Assembly: GCA_902797525.1 (NCBI GenBank)
Contig: CADBSZ010000119.1
Coordinates: 1-16,655 of the forward strand
Direction of reading: 5' to 3'
Length of the DNA stretch: 16,655 nucleotides
Source: an uncultured Ruminococcus sp.
GTDB taxonomy: Bacteria > Bacillota > Clostridia > Oscillospirales > Acutalibacteraceae
Part shown: positions 10,619 through 16,655 of the stretch, one piece after another
Layout: every line of letters starts with the position of its first letter
Position numbering within the stretch: position 1 is the stretch's first letter
Program-made: the position numbers and the translations under genes
Notes under the pieces: model-generated
Seen by the model: the letters and a program-made list of their open reading frames with translations, nothing else
Database searches by the model: none
Told to the model about the DNA's origin: nothing

Positions 10619-12928
10619 ATGATGAAAAAACTGACGGCACTTTTCCTTTCGGCAATGATGATTTTCGGCGGTGTTTCCGTTTTTCCGGCGGCAGCAGACG
10701 ATACCGCCCCGGGCACTCCCACGGGCTTTGCGGTGCAGCCGGCGCTGTATGTGCACGCGGTCAGCGGCTCGGCGGACGGCGAGGCGTGGCAGGCGTGGCA
10801 GAGCGTTCACAACGAAAGCATGTATGAGGCAAATACCGGAGAAAAATATTTTTTCCTGCCCACGTCGGCGGACAGCAGCAGGGTGGATGTGTACAACGCC
10901 TTTTCCGCGGCGGTGACGCTCAACGGCGTAACCATTGCGGCGGGCGAAACGCGCACCGTCGCCTATGACACGTCAACCGGCTACAGCGTGACGGCAAACG
11001 GCAGAACCTATACCTTAAAATATATGAAATCCAACGCCGAGGCGGCGGTTTATATCAATAACTCCGACGCGGACGGCAGCGGCACGGACTTGATGTCCTA
11101 TTTGAACGCAAACAAAGAGAACAAGGCCACCGCCACGGGCGCGATTGTTGATCCGAACGGCAAAATTGACAACACGGCGATTAAAAAAATCAAGGGTCGC
11201 GGCAACACCTCGTGGGACAAGCCGAAAAAGGGCTACAACATTACCTACGACAAAAAGGTGTCGGTTGCCGGCATGGAAAAGAACAAAAAGTTCTCTATCC
11301 TGCCCAACTATCAGGATGATTCGCTCAGCCGCAACCGCTTCCTGTTTGACCTGTCCGACGCGGTCGGCATGCCCTACGCGTCCGATTCGCGCTATGTTGA
11401 TTTTTATGTCAACGGCTACTATTGGGGCAGCTATCAGATGACCGAAAAGGTGGAGGCAGGCAGCCTTGTCACCGATGTTACCGGCGAGGAGTACCTCAAC
11501 GAGGACGGCACGATTAACGGGGATTTCCCCTTTATCGCCGAGGTTGACGCCAGCGCCGGCGCGGACGACTATTATGTTACCTGCAACGGCAACGTCAAAA
11601 TTACGATTAAAGCCCCCGAAATTGATCCCGGTCAGCCGGGCTATGACGAGGTAAAGGCGTATGTGCAGGAAAAGTTCAACAACCTGATGACCGCCTGCCG
11701 CACGGCAATCCGCCGCAACACCTCCATCGCCGATTTGATTGATTTGAATTCGGCGGCAAAGCTTTATCTGATAAACGAGCTGGGCAAAAACTGGGATTCG
11801 GGCGTTTCCAGCACCTTCCTGACCTATAAGCCGGACGAAAACGGCAACTACAAATTCTTCGGCTCGCCCGTTTGGGACTATGACAACTCGCTCGGCAACG
11901 CCGTGGGCGTGGGCTATGAGCTAAGCAGCATGGGTGTTTCCGACTATCAGCAATACACGGGCTGGTGGTGCCAATACAAGGGCAAGTCGTCGAGCGAAAC
12001 CATGTCCTACAATATCATCAACAACCTCGCGCGCAACAAGGAGGTTGCCGCGGCGGCGGCGTCGGTTTGGTTTGAGGACTTCCTGCCTGCCATCAACCAT
12101 TTCAGCGGCAAAACAACCAACAGCGCGGTGGCAAATGAGCTTTACACCTGCGCACAGTATGAGTCGCTGCTCAGCGACAGCGCCGCGATGAACTATGCCA
12201 GCGGCTGGCTGCTCAACACCGGCAGCTGGATTGCGCCGCACTCCACGATGAAAAAAGCGGATTTTGACTTCTACACGGGCGAATATACCGTATCGAATGC
12301 CACCACGCGCTATCCGCAGAGCTTTAGCGGCATGTTCCGCTATGCCGCCGACTGGATGACAAGCCGCGCGGCGTGGATTTCAAGCCAGTATTATGACGCG
12401 TACCAAGGCTCCAAGGTGCGCTGTGACCTGAACCGCAACGGTGTGTTTGACATTAACGACATCACCGAACTGCAAAGCGGTCTTGCGGAGTTTATCGACT
12501 TCACTGCGCTGCAGCTTGACACGGCGGACGCGGACGGCGACAAAAGGGTGAATGTCAACGACGTCACCTGTTTGCAGCGCATGCTGGCAGGATTGGTCAG
12601 TCAGAATGTCACCGAGCCGCTGACAGTTCCCGAGGAAACGCCTGACGGCGATTCAAAGGTAATTTTCGTCAACACCCTCGGTTGGAGCGGAGACATTTAC
12701 ATTTATTATTACGGCAACGGCAGCTATCCGCTGACCTGGCCGGGCGAGGTGATGACCGAGGAAGGCAGCGGAAGCTACACCGCCGAGGTGCCCGACTTTG
12801 CCGAGTATGTGATTTTCAGCAATGGCAGCGCGCAGACCGAAAAAATCCCCTTTGACGCCAAGCCGCACACCTACCGCGCGGTCAATCAGCAGTACGCCAA
12901 CGGCAGATATGAGTATACCATCGACTAA
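10619..12928 (+). CDS. Secreted CotH kinase-like protein with type I dockerin and C-terminal CBM26-like module
   Basis: This 769-residue exported protein has a signal peptide at 1-26 (cut after AAA). An N-terminal beta region spans about 30-135. The CotH domain spans about 140-595: KGRGNTSWDKPKKGYNI (192-208), KFSILPNYQDDSLSRN (224-239), DFYVNGYYWGSYQMTEKV (261-278) and the acidic metal-site-like WDYDNSLGN (419-427). CotH proteins are atypical protein kinases known from spore coats and also frequent beside dockerins in ruminococci. A dockerin follows at 602-658, with calcium loops starting at Asp603 and Asp637; the second loop (Asp637, 639, 641, 648) is canonical, while the first has Asn607 in place of Asp. 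Residues 679-769 look like a CBM26 starch-binding module (VIFVNTLGW, WPGEVMT, YVIFSNGS). Start could equally be the ATG at 10622. Confidence 0.92.
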   Translation: MMKKLTALFLSAMMIFGGVSVFPAAADDTAPGTPTGFAVQPALYVHAVSGSADGEAWQAWQSVHNESMYEANTGEKYFFLPTSADSSRVDVYNAFSAAVTLNGVTIAAGETRTVAYDTSTGYSVTANGRTYTLKYMKSNAEAAVYINNSDADGSGTDLMSYLNANKENKATATGAIVDPNGKIDNTAIKKIKGRGNTSWDKPKKGYNITYDKKVSVAGMEKNKKFSILPNYQDDSLSRNRFLFDLSDAVGMPYASDSRYVDFYVNGYYWGSYQMTEKVEAGSLVTDVTGEEYLNEDGTINGDFPFIAEVDASAGADDYYVTCNGNVKITIKAPEIDPGQPGYDEVKAYVQEKFNNLMTACRTAIRRNTSIADLIDLNSAAKLYLINELGKNWDSGVSSTFLTYKPDENGNYKFFGSPVWDYDNSLGNAVGVGYELSSMGVSDYQQYTGWWCQYKGKSSSETMSYNIINNLARNKEVAAAAASVWFEDFLPAINHFSGKTTNSAVANELYTCAQYESLLSDSAAMNYASGWLLNTGSWIAPHSTMKKADFDFYTGEYTVSNATTRYPQSFSGMFRYAADWMTSRAAWISSQYYDAYQGSKVRCDLNRNGVFDINDITELQSGLAEFIDFTALQLDTADADGDKRVNVNDVTCLQRMLAGLVSQNVTEPLTVPEETPDGDSKVIFVNTLGWSGDIYIYYYGNGSYPLTWPGEVMTEEGSGSYTAEVPDFAEYVIFSNGSAQTEKIPFDAKPHTYRAVNQQYANGRYEYTID

Positions 12929-12939
12929 ACCTTTCTTTC

Positions 12940-12982
12940 GCGGAAACGTGTGACAAATTTGCACGTTTCCGCTTTTATTTTC
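12940..12982 (+). terminator. Rho-independent terminator of the CotH-dockerin gene
   Basis: A perfect 11-bp stem (GCGGAAACGTG at 12940-12950 with CACGTTTCCGC at 12962-12972) closes an 11-base loop and is followed by TTTTATTTT. Confidence 0.92.
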
Positions 12983-12996
12983 GTGGCGCAAAACAA

Positions 12997-13025
12997 TTGA
13001 CATTAAAAACGCTGTATTATATAAT
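12997..13025 (+). promoter_or_regulatory. Perfect consensus SigA promoter for the zinc-ribbon/glycosyltransferase/patatin operon
   Basis: TTGACA (12997-13002), a 17-base spacer and TATAAT (13020-13025) match the housekeeping consensus at all twelve positions. The predicted start near 13032 gives a leader of about 38 bases that is nearly all A/T, ending in AAAGGAG. Confidence 0.92.
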
Positions 13026-13069
13026 TAATAAGTAAAAGTATATCAATTTATCATAAAGGAGTGTTGGAT

Positions 13070-13789
13070 ATGGTAAAATATGACGAAAACTTGATAAAGC
13101 AGGAACAGAAAAACATCGACGGCATTTGCCTTGAGATCGGAAAAAAGTATGTTGCGGAGCACAAGGACAGTCCCGATCCCGAATATGCCGGCTTTATGGA
13201 TAAAATTGCCGCCTGCGAGGAGAGAATTGACGCTCACAAAAAGGCGGTTCTGAAAGCAAACGGGCTGCAGCTTTGCCCAAAATGCGGCGAGGAAATTCCG
13301 CTGCGCTCCTTCTTCTGTAATATCTGCGGCGCCAAGCTGGACGGTCAGCAGGCTGACGAGGAGGCTGCCGGAGAGCCTGGGTCCGATGAACCGGCGGAAG
13401 AACCCGTCCCGGAGGAGCCTGCCGAGGAGCTTCCCGCGGAAGCGCAGGAGCCTGCTCCCAATGAAAAAACGCCTGCCCCTGCGGTATGCGCAGCCTGCGG
13501 CGCGGCGCTTGAGCCCGACTGCATGTTCTGTATCGAATGCGGCGCACGCGTTGAAACAAAGCCTGACACGCCTGCCGTTGTTTCGGACCGTTTTTGCGAC
13601 GAGTGCGGCTATCACGTCACCGAAAGCGACGCCGTGTTCTGCAACAACTGCGGAAAACGTCTGCCCGATTCGCCGCGTTTTCTCTATTCTCACAGCGCTC
13701 CTGCCGGCAAAACCTGCCCCAACTGCGGTTTCCACACCGACGAGGCTGACGTTTTGTTCTGCATTGAGTGCGGTACAAAATTACCATAA
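13070..13789 (+). CDS. Multi-zinc-ribbon protein with N-terminal helical region
   Basis: The 239-residue, probably cytoplasmic protein has four CxxC...CxxC zinc ribbons: Cys69/72/83/86, Cys140/143/154/157, Cys176/179/191/194 and Cys216/219/231/234. Residues 1-65 are helical and charged, with an IGKKYVAEHKD segment (23-33) of a type common in clostridial zinc-ribbon proteins. Residues 92-137 are an acidic Pro/Glu/Ala linker between ribbons 1 and 2. No enzymatic motif is seen; a scaffold or nucleic-acid or protein-binding role is possible but unproven. The ATG at 13070 lies eight bases after AAAGGAG; the earlier GTG at 13061 overlaps that site and is unlikely. It leads an apparent operon with a membrane glycosyltransferase and a patatin. 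Confidence 0.88.
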   Translation: MVKYDENLIKQEQKNIDGICLEIGKKYVAEHKDSPDPEYAGFMDKIAACEERIDAHKKAVLKANGLQLCPKCGEEIPLRSFFCNICGAKLDGQQADEEAAGEPGSDEPAEEPVPEEPAEELPAEAQEPAPNEKTPAPAVCAACGAALEPDCMFCIECGARVETKPDTPAVVSDRFCDECGYHVTESDAVFCNNCGKRLPDSPRFLYSHSAPAGKTCPNCGFHTDEADVLFCIECGTKLP

Positions 13790-13819
13790 TTCTAAATTCG
13801 AATTAAAAGGATGTCAACC

Positions 13820-15535
13820 ATGCAATTAAGTAAAAAAGTGTCGCGAATCGCGCTTGCGGCAATTATTGTCATCAGCCTTGCCCTCAGCTTTGTGTTCACA
13901 GCGGTGAAGCAGGGCTATCACGAGGACGAGCTGCTCACCTATAACCTCGCAAACTCCTCCAAGCAGCTCGGCGTTGACGCGCAGTGGAATTCTCCCGAGG
14001 ATTTTAACGAATATCTTACCGCCGGCGAGCACCGCTTCGACTATCAAAATGTGTATGCCAATCAGGTGATTGACGCGTCCCATCCGCCGCTTTATTACGC
14101 GCTGGTGCACACGGTCTGCTCGTTCTTCCCGGGCGTGTTCAGCCGCTGGCTTGCGTTTGCGATTAATGTGGTCATGATGACCGGCGCGCTGATTCTTCTG
14201 TTCAAAATCGGACAGCGCGTCACGGGCAGCAACCTTTATGCGCTCATCGGCGTCGGCGGCTATGCGTTCAGTATTGCCTGCATCACCACCACGATTTATC
14301 TGCGCATGTACGCTTCGCTCACCTTCTGGGTGCTGGCGTTTTTGTACCTTTCGCTGCGGATGTACGACAAGAAAAACACCGTCAAAATCACGGACTGCAT
14401 TCCCATGCTGATTGTGGTGATTTGCGGCATTTTGACGCAGTATTATTTTATTCTTTGCGCAGGCCTAATCGGCTTGGTGTTCCTGATTTTCAAAATTAAG
14501 GAGCACTGCGTTAAGGATTTGCTGTTCTATATTGTTACCGCCGTTGTCGGCGCGGGAATCGCGCTGGCGGTTTATCCCTATATCATCACGAATGTCTTGG
14601 GCGGAAACCGCGGCCTCGGTTCGCTTGAGCTGAATATCGACACGGTTACGATTATAACCTTCTTTGTCTATAAAATGTTCTGCTATGTGCAGATTTTGGC
14701 AAAGGATTTATTCCTCGGCCAGCTGTGGCTGCTGATTCTCTGCACGGTGGTTCTGATTGCGTCGTTTATTTATTTCCGCTTTGTCAAAAAGAGAAAGCTG
14801 CCGCGCAAGGCGTGGTTTATCATCGTGCCCGGCGTTGTGTTTTTCCTCGGCATTTCGGCGGTGTCGCCGTTCAACAGCGACCGCTATGTCATGGCGAGCC
14901 TGCCGCTGTTGTCGCTGATGTTCAGCTTCGGCTTTATCCGCATTGTCAATTTGGTGAAGAATGTCAAGCTTCATCCCATACTTCCGGCGGCGATGGTTCT
15001 CGCAAGCGCGCTGGCGTTTTTGCTTGTGAAGCCGTATTATCTTTACGGCACAACCAACCTCTATCAGCCGCAAACCGACAACTGCGTGTTTGTCGGCACG
15101 GCGATGATGGAGTGGAACAAGTGCATTGACAAATTTATGAATTACGACAGCACCATGATTGCCAAAACCACCGAAATGTCCAAAACGCTTTATAACGAGC
15201 TTGACGCCTTTGCCGAAAAGCGCGGCGTGATTACCAACGGCAAAATCGGTTCGCTGGCGGAAAGCTTTATGAACAACGGCGATGTGGAGCGCATTGAAAG
15301 CGACAGTCTGCAAAAGCTTACCGCCGACGAAAAGCTGCGCGGCTTGGACGAGGTGACGGTTTATATCTCCCGTTTGGCGGACAGCGACGCGGTGATTCAC
15401 ACGATTACCGCCAACACCGAGTTGAAAAACTATGAGCTGATTCAGGCTGACCGCGAGTTTGAGGAGTTCTTCAACTGGTACGACTATTTTGTTGAAACCG
15501 AGTCATATTGTAATGTTTACCGATTCTATCGGTAG
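13820..15535 (+). CDS. GT-C-type membrane glycosyltransferase-like protein (GT39/ArnT/PMT-like)
   Basis: This 571-residue polytopic membrane protein has about ten hydrophobic segments between residues 10 and 405, followed by a soluble C-terminal domain (about 408-571). GT-C family features are the acidic loop motif YHEDELLTY (33-41) after the first membrane segment, ASHPPLYYALVH (86-97) and SDRYVMASLPLLSL (353-366). Such enzymes use polyprenyl-phosphate sugars and glycosylate proteins, lipids or wall polymers on the outer face of the membrane. Acceptor and sugar cannot be told. The ATG at 13820 has an AAAAGGA site eight bases upstream; the ATG at 13811 lies inside that site. It begins 30 bases after the zinc-ribbon gene and ends eight bases before the patatin gene. 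Confidence 0.87.
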   Translation: MQLSKKVSRIALAAIIVISLALSFVFTAVKQGYHEDELLTYNLANSSKQLGVDAQWNSPEDFNEYLTAGEHRFDYQNVYANQVIDASHPPLYYALVHTVCSFFPGVFSRWLAFAINVVMMTGALILLFKIGQRVTGSNLYALIGVGGYAFSIACITTTIYLRMYASLTFWVLAFLYLSLRMYDKKNTVKITDCIPMLIVVICGILTQYYFILCAGLIGLVFLIFKIKEHCVKDLLFYIVTAVVGAGIALAVYPYIITNVLGGNRGLGSLELNIDTVTIITFFVYKMFCYVQILAKDLFLGQLWLLILCTVVLIASFIYFRFVKKRKLPRKAWFIIVPGVVFFLGISAVSPFNSDRYVMASLPLLSLMFSFGFIRIVNLVKNVKLHPILPAAMVLASALAFLLVKPYYLYGTTNLYQPQTDNCVFVGTAMMEWNKCIDKFMNYDSTMIAKTTEMSKTLYNELDAFAEKRGVITNGKIGSLAESFMNNGDVERIESDSLQKLTADEKLRGLDEVTVYISRLADSDAVIHTITANTELKNYELIQADREFEEFFNWYDYFVETESYCNVYRFYR

Positions 15536-15543
15536 GTGATGAA

Positions 15544-16440
15544 ATGAAATCAATAAACAAAGAAAACAGAAAAAACGAAATCGGCATTGTCTTTTCGGGC
15601 GGCGGATTGCAGGGGATTGCCCACATCGGCGCGGTACGCGCGCTGTATGAACTGGGCATCCGTCCGCAGTATGTGGCGGGCACCAGCTCCGGCTCGGCGA
15701 TGGCGGCGCTTGTCGCCATGGGCTGCGACGCCGACGACATGCAGCGCTTTGCCGAACGCTATTGGGAAACGCTCGCCGACTTTCGCCCCGTGCCCATTGT
15801 GGCGCAGCTGGCAAGCCTGAAATTCAAAAAGAATACCGACAAGGACGGTCTGAAGGACGGTGCGGTGATTTCAAACGTTATCCGCGCGGTGATGGACGCA
15901 AAGGGCATTAAGGGCTTTGCCGATTTGCCGATTAACCTGTCCATCTGCACCAACGACACCTACACCACCGATGAGTGCATTTTTACCACGCTCGACGAGG
16001 GTCTGCAAAACGACCATATCCATTATATTACCGGCGCGCCGCTGGAGCTTGCGGTGCGCGCGAGCATGACCTTTCCGGCGATTTATACCACCTGCAATTA
16101 CGATAAATATAATTTTATCGACGGAGGCTCCAAGGATAATCTGCCCACCAGGATTCTGCGCGATATGGGCGTCGGCAGGGTGCTCGCGCTCAGCTTTGAC
16201 ATCTCGGACTATACGCCCGAAACAGGGCTTGAGGGCATGATGAAGGTTGTGTGGCGCGCGCTCGACTTGTATTCGATTAACAGCACGCGCGAATCCAAAA
16301 AGCTCGCAGACTATGTGGTCGAAATCAAGAACAGCAACACCGCCATCTTTTCGATGGATAATTTGCAGCAAACCATTCAGGAGGGCTACGACTGCGTCAT
16401 GGCGCAAAAGGACGAGCTGCTGCGGATTTTCGGAAAATAA
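15544..16440 (+). CDS. Patatin-like phospholipase family protein (RssA/YlbK-like)
   Basis: This 298-residue protein is a likely lipid acyl hydrolase with a Ser-Asp dyad. The oxyanion glycine loop is FSGGGLQGIAH (17-27), the nucleophile elbow is GTSSGS with Ser48, and the dyad Asp193 lies in FIDGGSKDN. It has no signal peptide or membrane segment and is of the short bacterial patatin type. The substrate is unknown; with a GT-C glycosyltransferase immediately upstream (eight bases), an envelope lipid or lipid-linked intermediate is a reasonable guess. Translation starts at ATG 15544 after GGTAGGTGATGAA, which overlaps the end of the previous gene. It is the last gene of the operon and is followed by a terminator. 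Confidence 0.93.
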   Translation: MKSINKENRKNEIGIVFSGGGLQGIAHIGAVRALYELGIRPQYVAGTSSGSAMAALVAMGCDADDMQRFAERYWETLADFRPVPIVAQLASLKFKKNTDKDGLKDGAVISNVIRAVMDAKGIKGFADLPINLSICTNDTYTTDECIFTTLDEGLQNDHIHYITGAPLELAVRASMTFPAIYTTCNYDKYNFIDGGSKDNLPTRILRDMGVGRVLALSFDISDYTPETGLEGMMKVVWRALDLYSINSTRESKKLADYVVEIKNSNTAIFSMDNLQQTIQEGYDCVMAQKDELLRIFGK

Positions 16441-16455
16441 ATCCTGAAAGAAATA

Positions 16456-16495
16456 CAAAACAAGCGGCAGCCGAAAGGCTGCCGCTCTTGTTGTT
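16456..16495. terminator. Bidirectional terminator between the patatin and glycyl-tRNA synthetase genes
   Basis: A perfect 9-bp stem (GCGGCAGCC at 16464-16472 with GGCTGCCGC at 16477-16485) closes a GAAA tetraloop. Plus-strand tail is TCTTGTTGTT; minus-strand tail is TTGTTTTGTATTT. It serves the convergent operons on both sides. Confidence 0.9.
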
Positions 16496-16500
16496 AATAT

Positions 16501-16540
16501 TAAAAGACTAAAAGACTAAAAGACTAAAAGACTAAAAAAC
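16501..16540. repeat. Octamer tandem repeat (TAAAAGAC)4 plus one variant copy
   Basis: Four exact copies of TAAAAGAC fill 16501-16532 and a fifth, TAAAAAAC, fills 16533-16540. The array is non-coding, lying between the terminator hairpin and the stop codon of the glycyl-tRNA synthetase gene. It has the character of a slippage-prone simple repeat. Confidence 0.95.
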
Positions 16541-16655
16541 TTAAAACTTTACCTTTGCGGCAATGTACGCGTTCAGCTCGTCAATCTTCACGCGCTCCTG
16601 CTGCATGGTGTCGCGGTCGCGAACGGTAACGCAGCCGTCCTCAATGGAATCAAAG
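16541..16655 (-). CDS. glyQS: Glycyl-tRNA synthetase (dimeric type), C-terminal 38 residues (cut by window edge)
   Basis: The minus-strand frame ending at the TAA 16543-16541 reads [20 protein letters not shown] and continues through [18 protein letters not shown]. This matches the end of the anticodon-binding domain of homodimeric (alpha2) class II glycyl-tRNA synthetase, where ...[12 protein letters not shown].PI.EL..YI is the usual C-terminus. The protein charges tRNA-Gly in the cytoplasm. Only about 38 codons are inside the window, so the call rests on this short motif. The TAA directly abuts an octamer repeat. Confidence 0.8.
   Translation of the reverse strand, partial: FDSIEDGCVTVRDRDTMQQERVKIDELNAYIAAKVKF

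Noticed and set aside
10478..10810. Minus-strand frame of 110 codons across the divergent promoter region
   Set aside because: Arg/His-rich shadow of the CotH signal peptide region; it runs through the intergenic promoter and has no family features.
13043..13735. Minus-strand frame of 230 codons over the zinc-ribbon gene
   Set aside because: Antisense to a protein with four clear zinc ribbons; no supporting features.
14708..15400. Minus-strand frame of 230 codons over the glycosyltransferase gene
   Set aside because: His- and Arg-rich antisense shadow of a membrane protein gene; no ribosome binding site.
16501..16540. Possible CRISPR-like array
   Set aside because: The units are 8-bp direct tandem copies with no spacers; this is a simple repeat.

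Overview
The window reads as chromosomal DNA of a Gram-positive, low-redundancy Clostridia member, most likely the Oscillospiraceae/Ruminococcaceae (Ruminococcus-like gut bacteria). The signs are the Bacillota holB-yaaT-(trmN6)-rsmI neighbourhood, strong AGGAGG-type ribosome binding sites, SigA-type promoters, a group-A ECF vitamin transporter subunit, and a secreted protein that joins a CotH kinase-like domain, a type I dockerin and a CBM26-like starch-binding module. Coding sequence is moderately GC-rich with GC-rich third positions, which produces many long antisense shadow ORFs. I see no tRNA, rRNA, insertion sequence, integrase or CRISPR array. No gap between genes exceeds about 250 bases.

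Left part (1-4669, all minus strand): a housekeeping block that runs metallophosphoesterase > holB (clamp-loader delta prime) > yaaT/ricT (PSP1 family), then a 56-residue two-cluster ferredoxin with its own promoter and terminator, then trmN6 > rsmI > folC (folC cut by the window edge). Apart from the ferredoxin and folC this follows the Bacillus subtilis holB-yaaT-yabA-yabB-yazA-yabC order. Then, on the plus strand (4739-5687), come three tightly spaced small genes of unknown function that encode helical and low-complexity proteins. They are divergent from the phosphoesterase operon.

Middle (5693-9264, minus): proB > proA (proline biosynthesis from glutamate) under a near-consensus promoter, and pdxY > ECF S component, a vitamin B6 salvage pair (uptake, then phosphorylation of the vitamer). 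A 13-bp-periodic GTAC array overlaps the predicted pdxY promoter. A structured intergenic hairpin and a bidirectional terminator follow.

Right part: a lipoprotein with a long spacer and a C-terminal cohesin-like beta domain (minus, 9516-10400) is divergent from the CotH-dockerin-CBM26 protein (plus, 10619-12928). They share a 215-base promoter region that carries two inverted copies of a 9-mer. This pair is the most interesting biology in the window, a candidate cell-surface anchor and client. Next, a perfect consensus SigA promoter drives a plus-strand operon of a four-ribbon zinc protein, a GT-C-type membrane glycosyltransferase and a patatin-like phospholipase. The operon ends at a strong bidirectional terminator, followed by an octamer tandem repeat and the C-terminus of a dimeric-type glycyl-tRNA synthetase on the minus strand.
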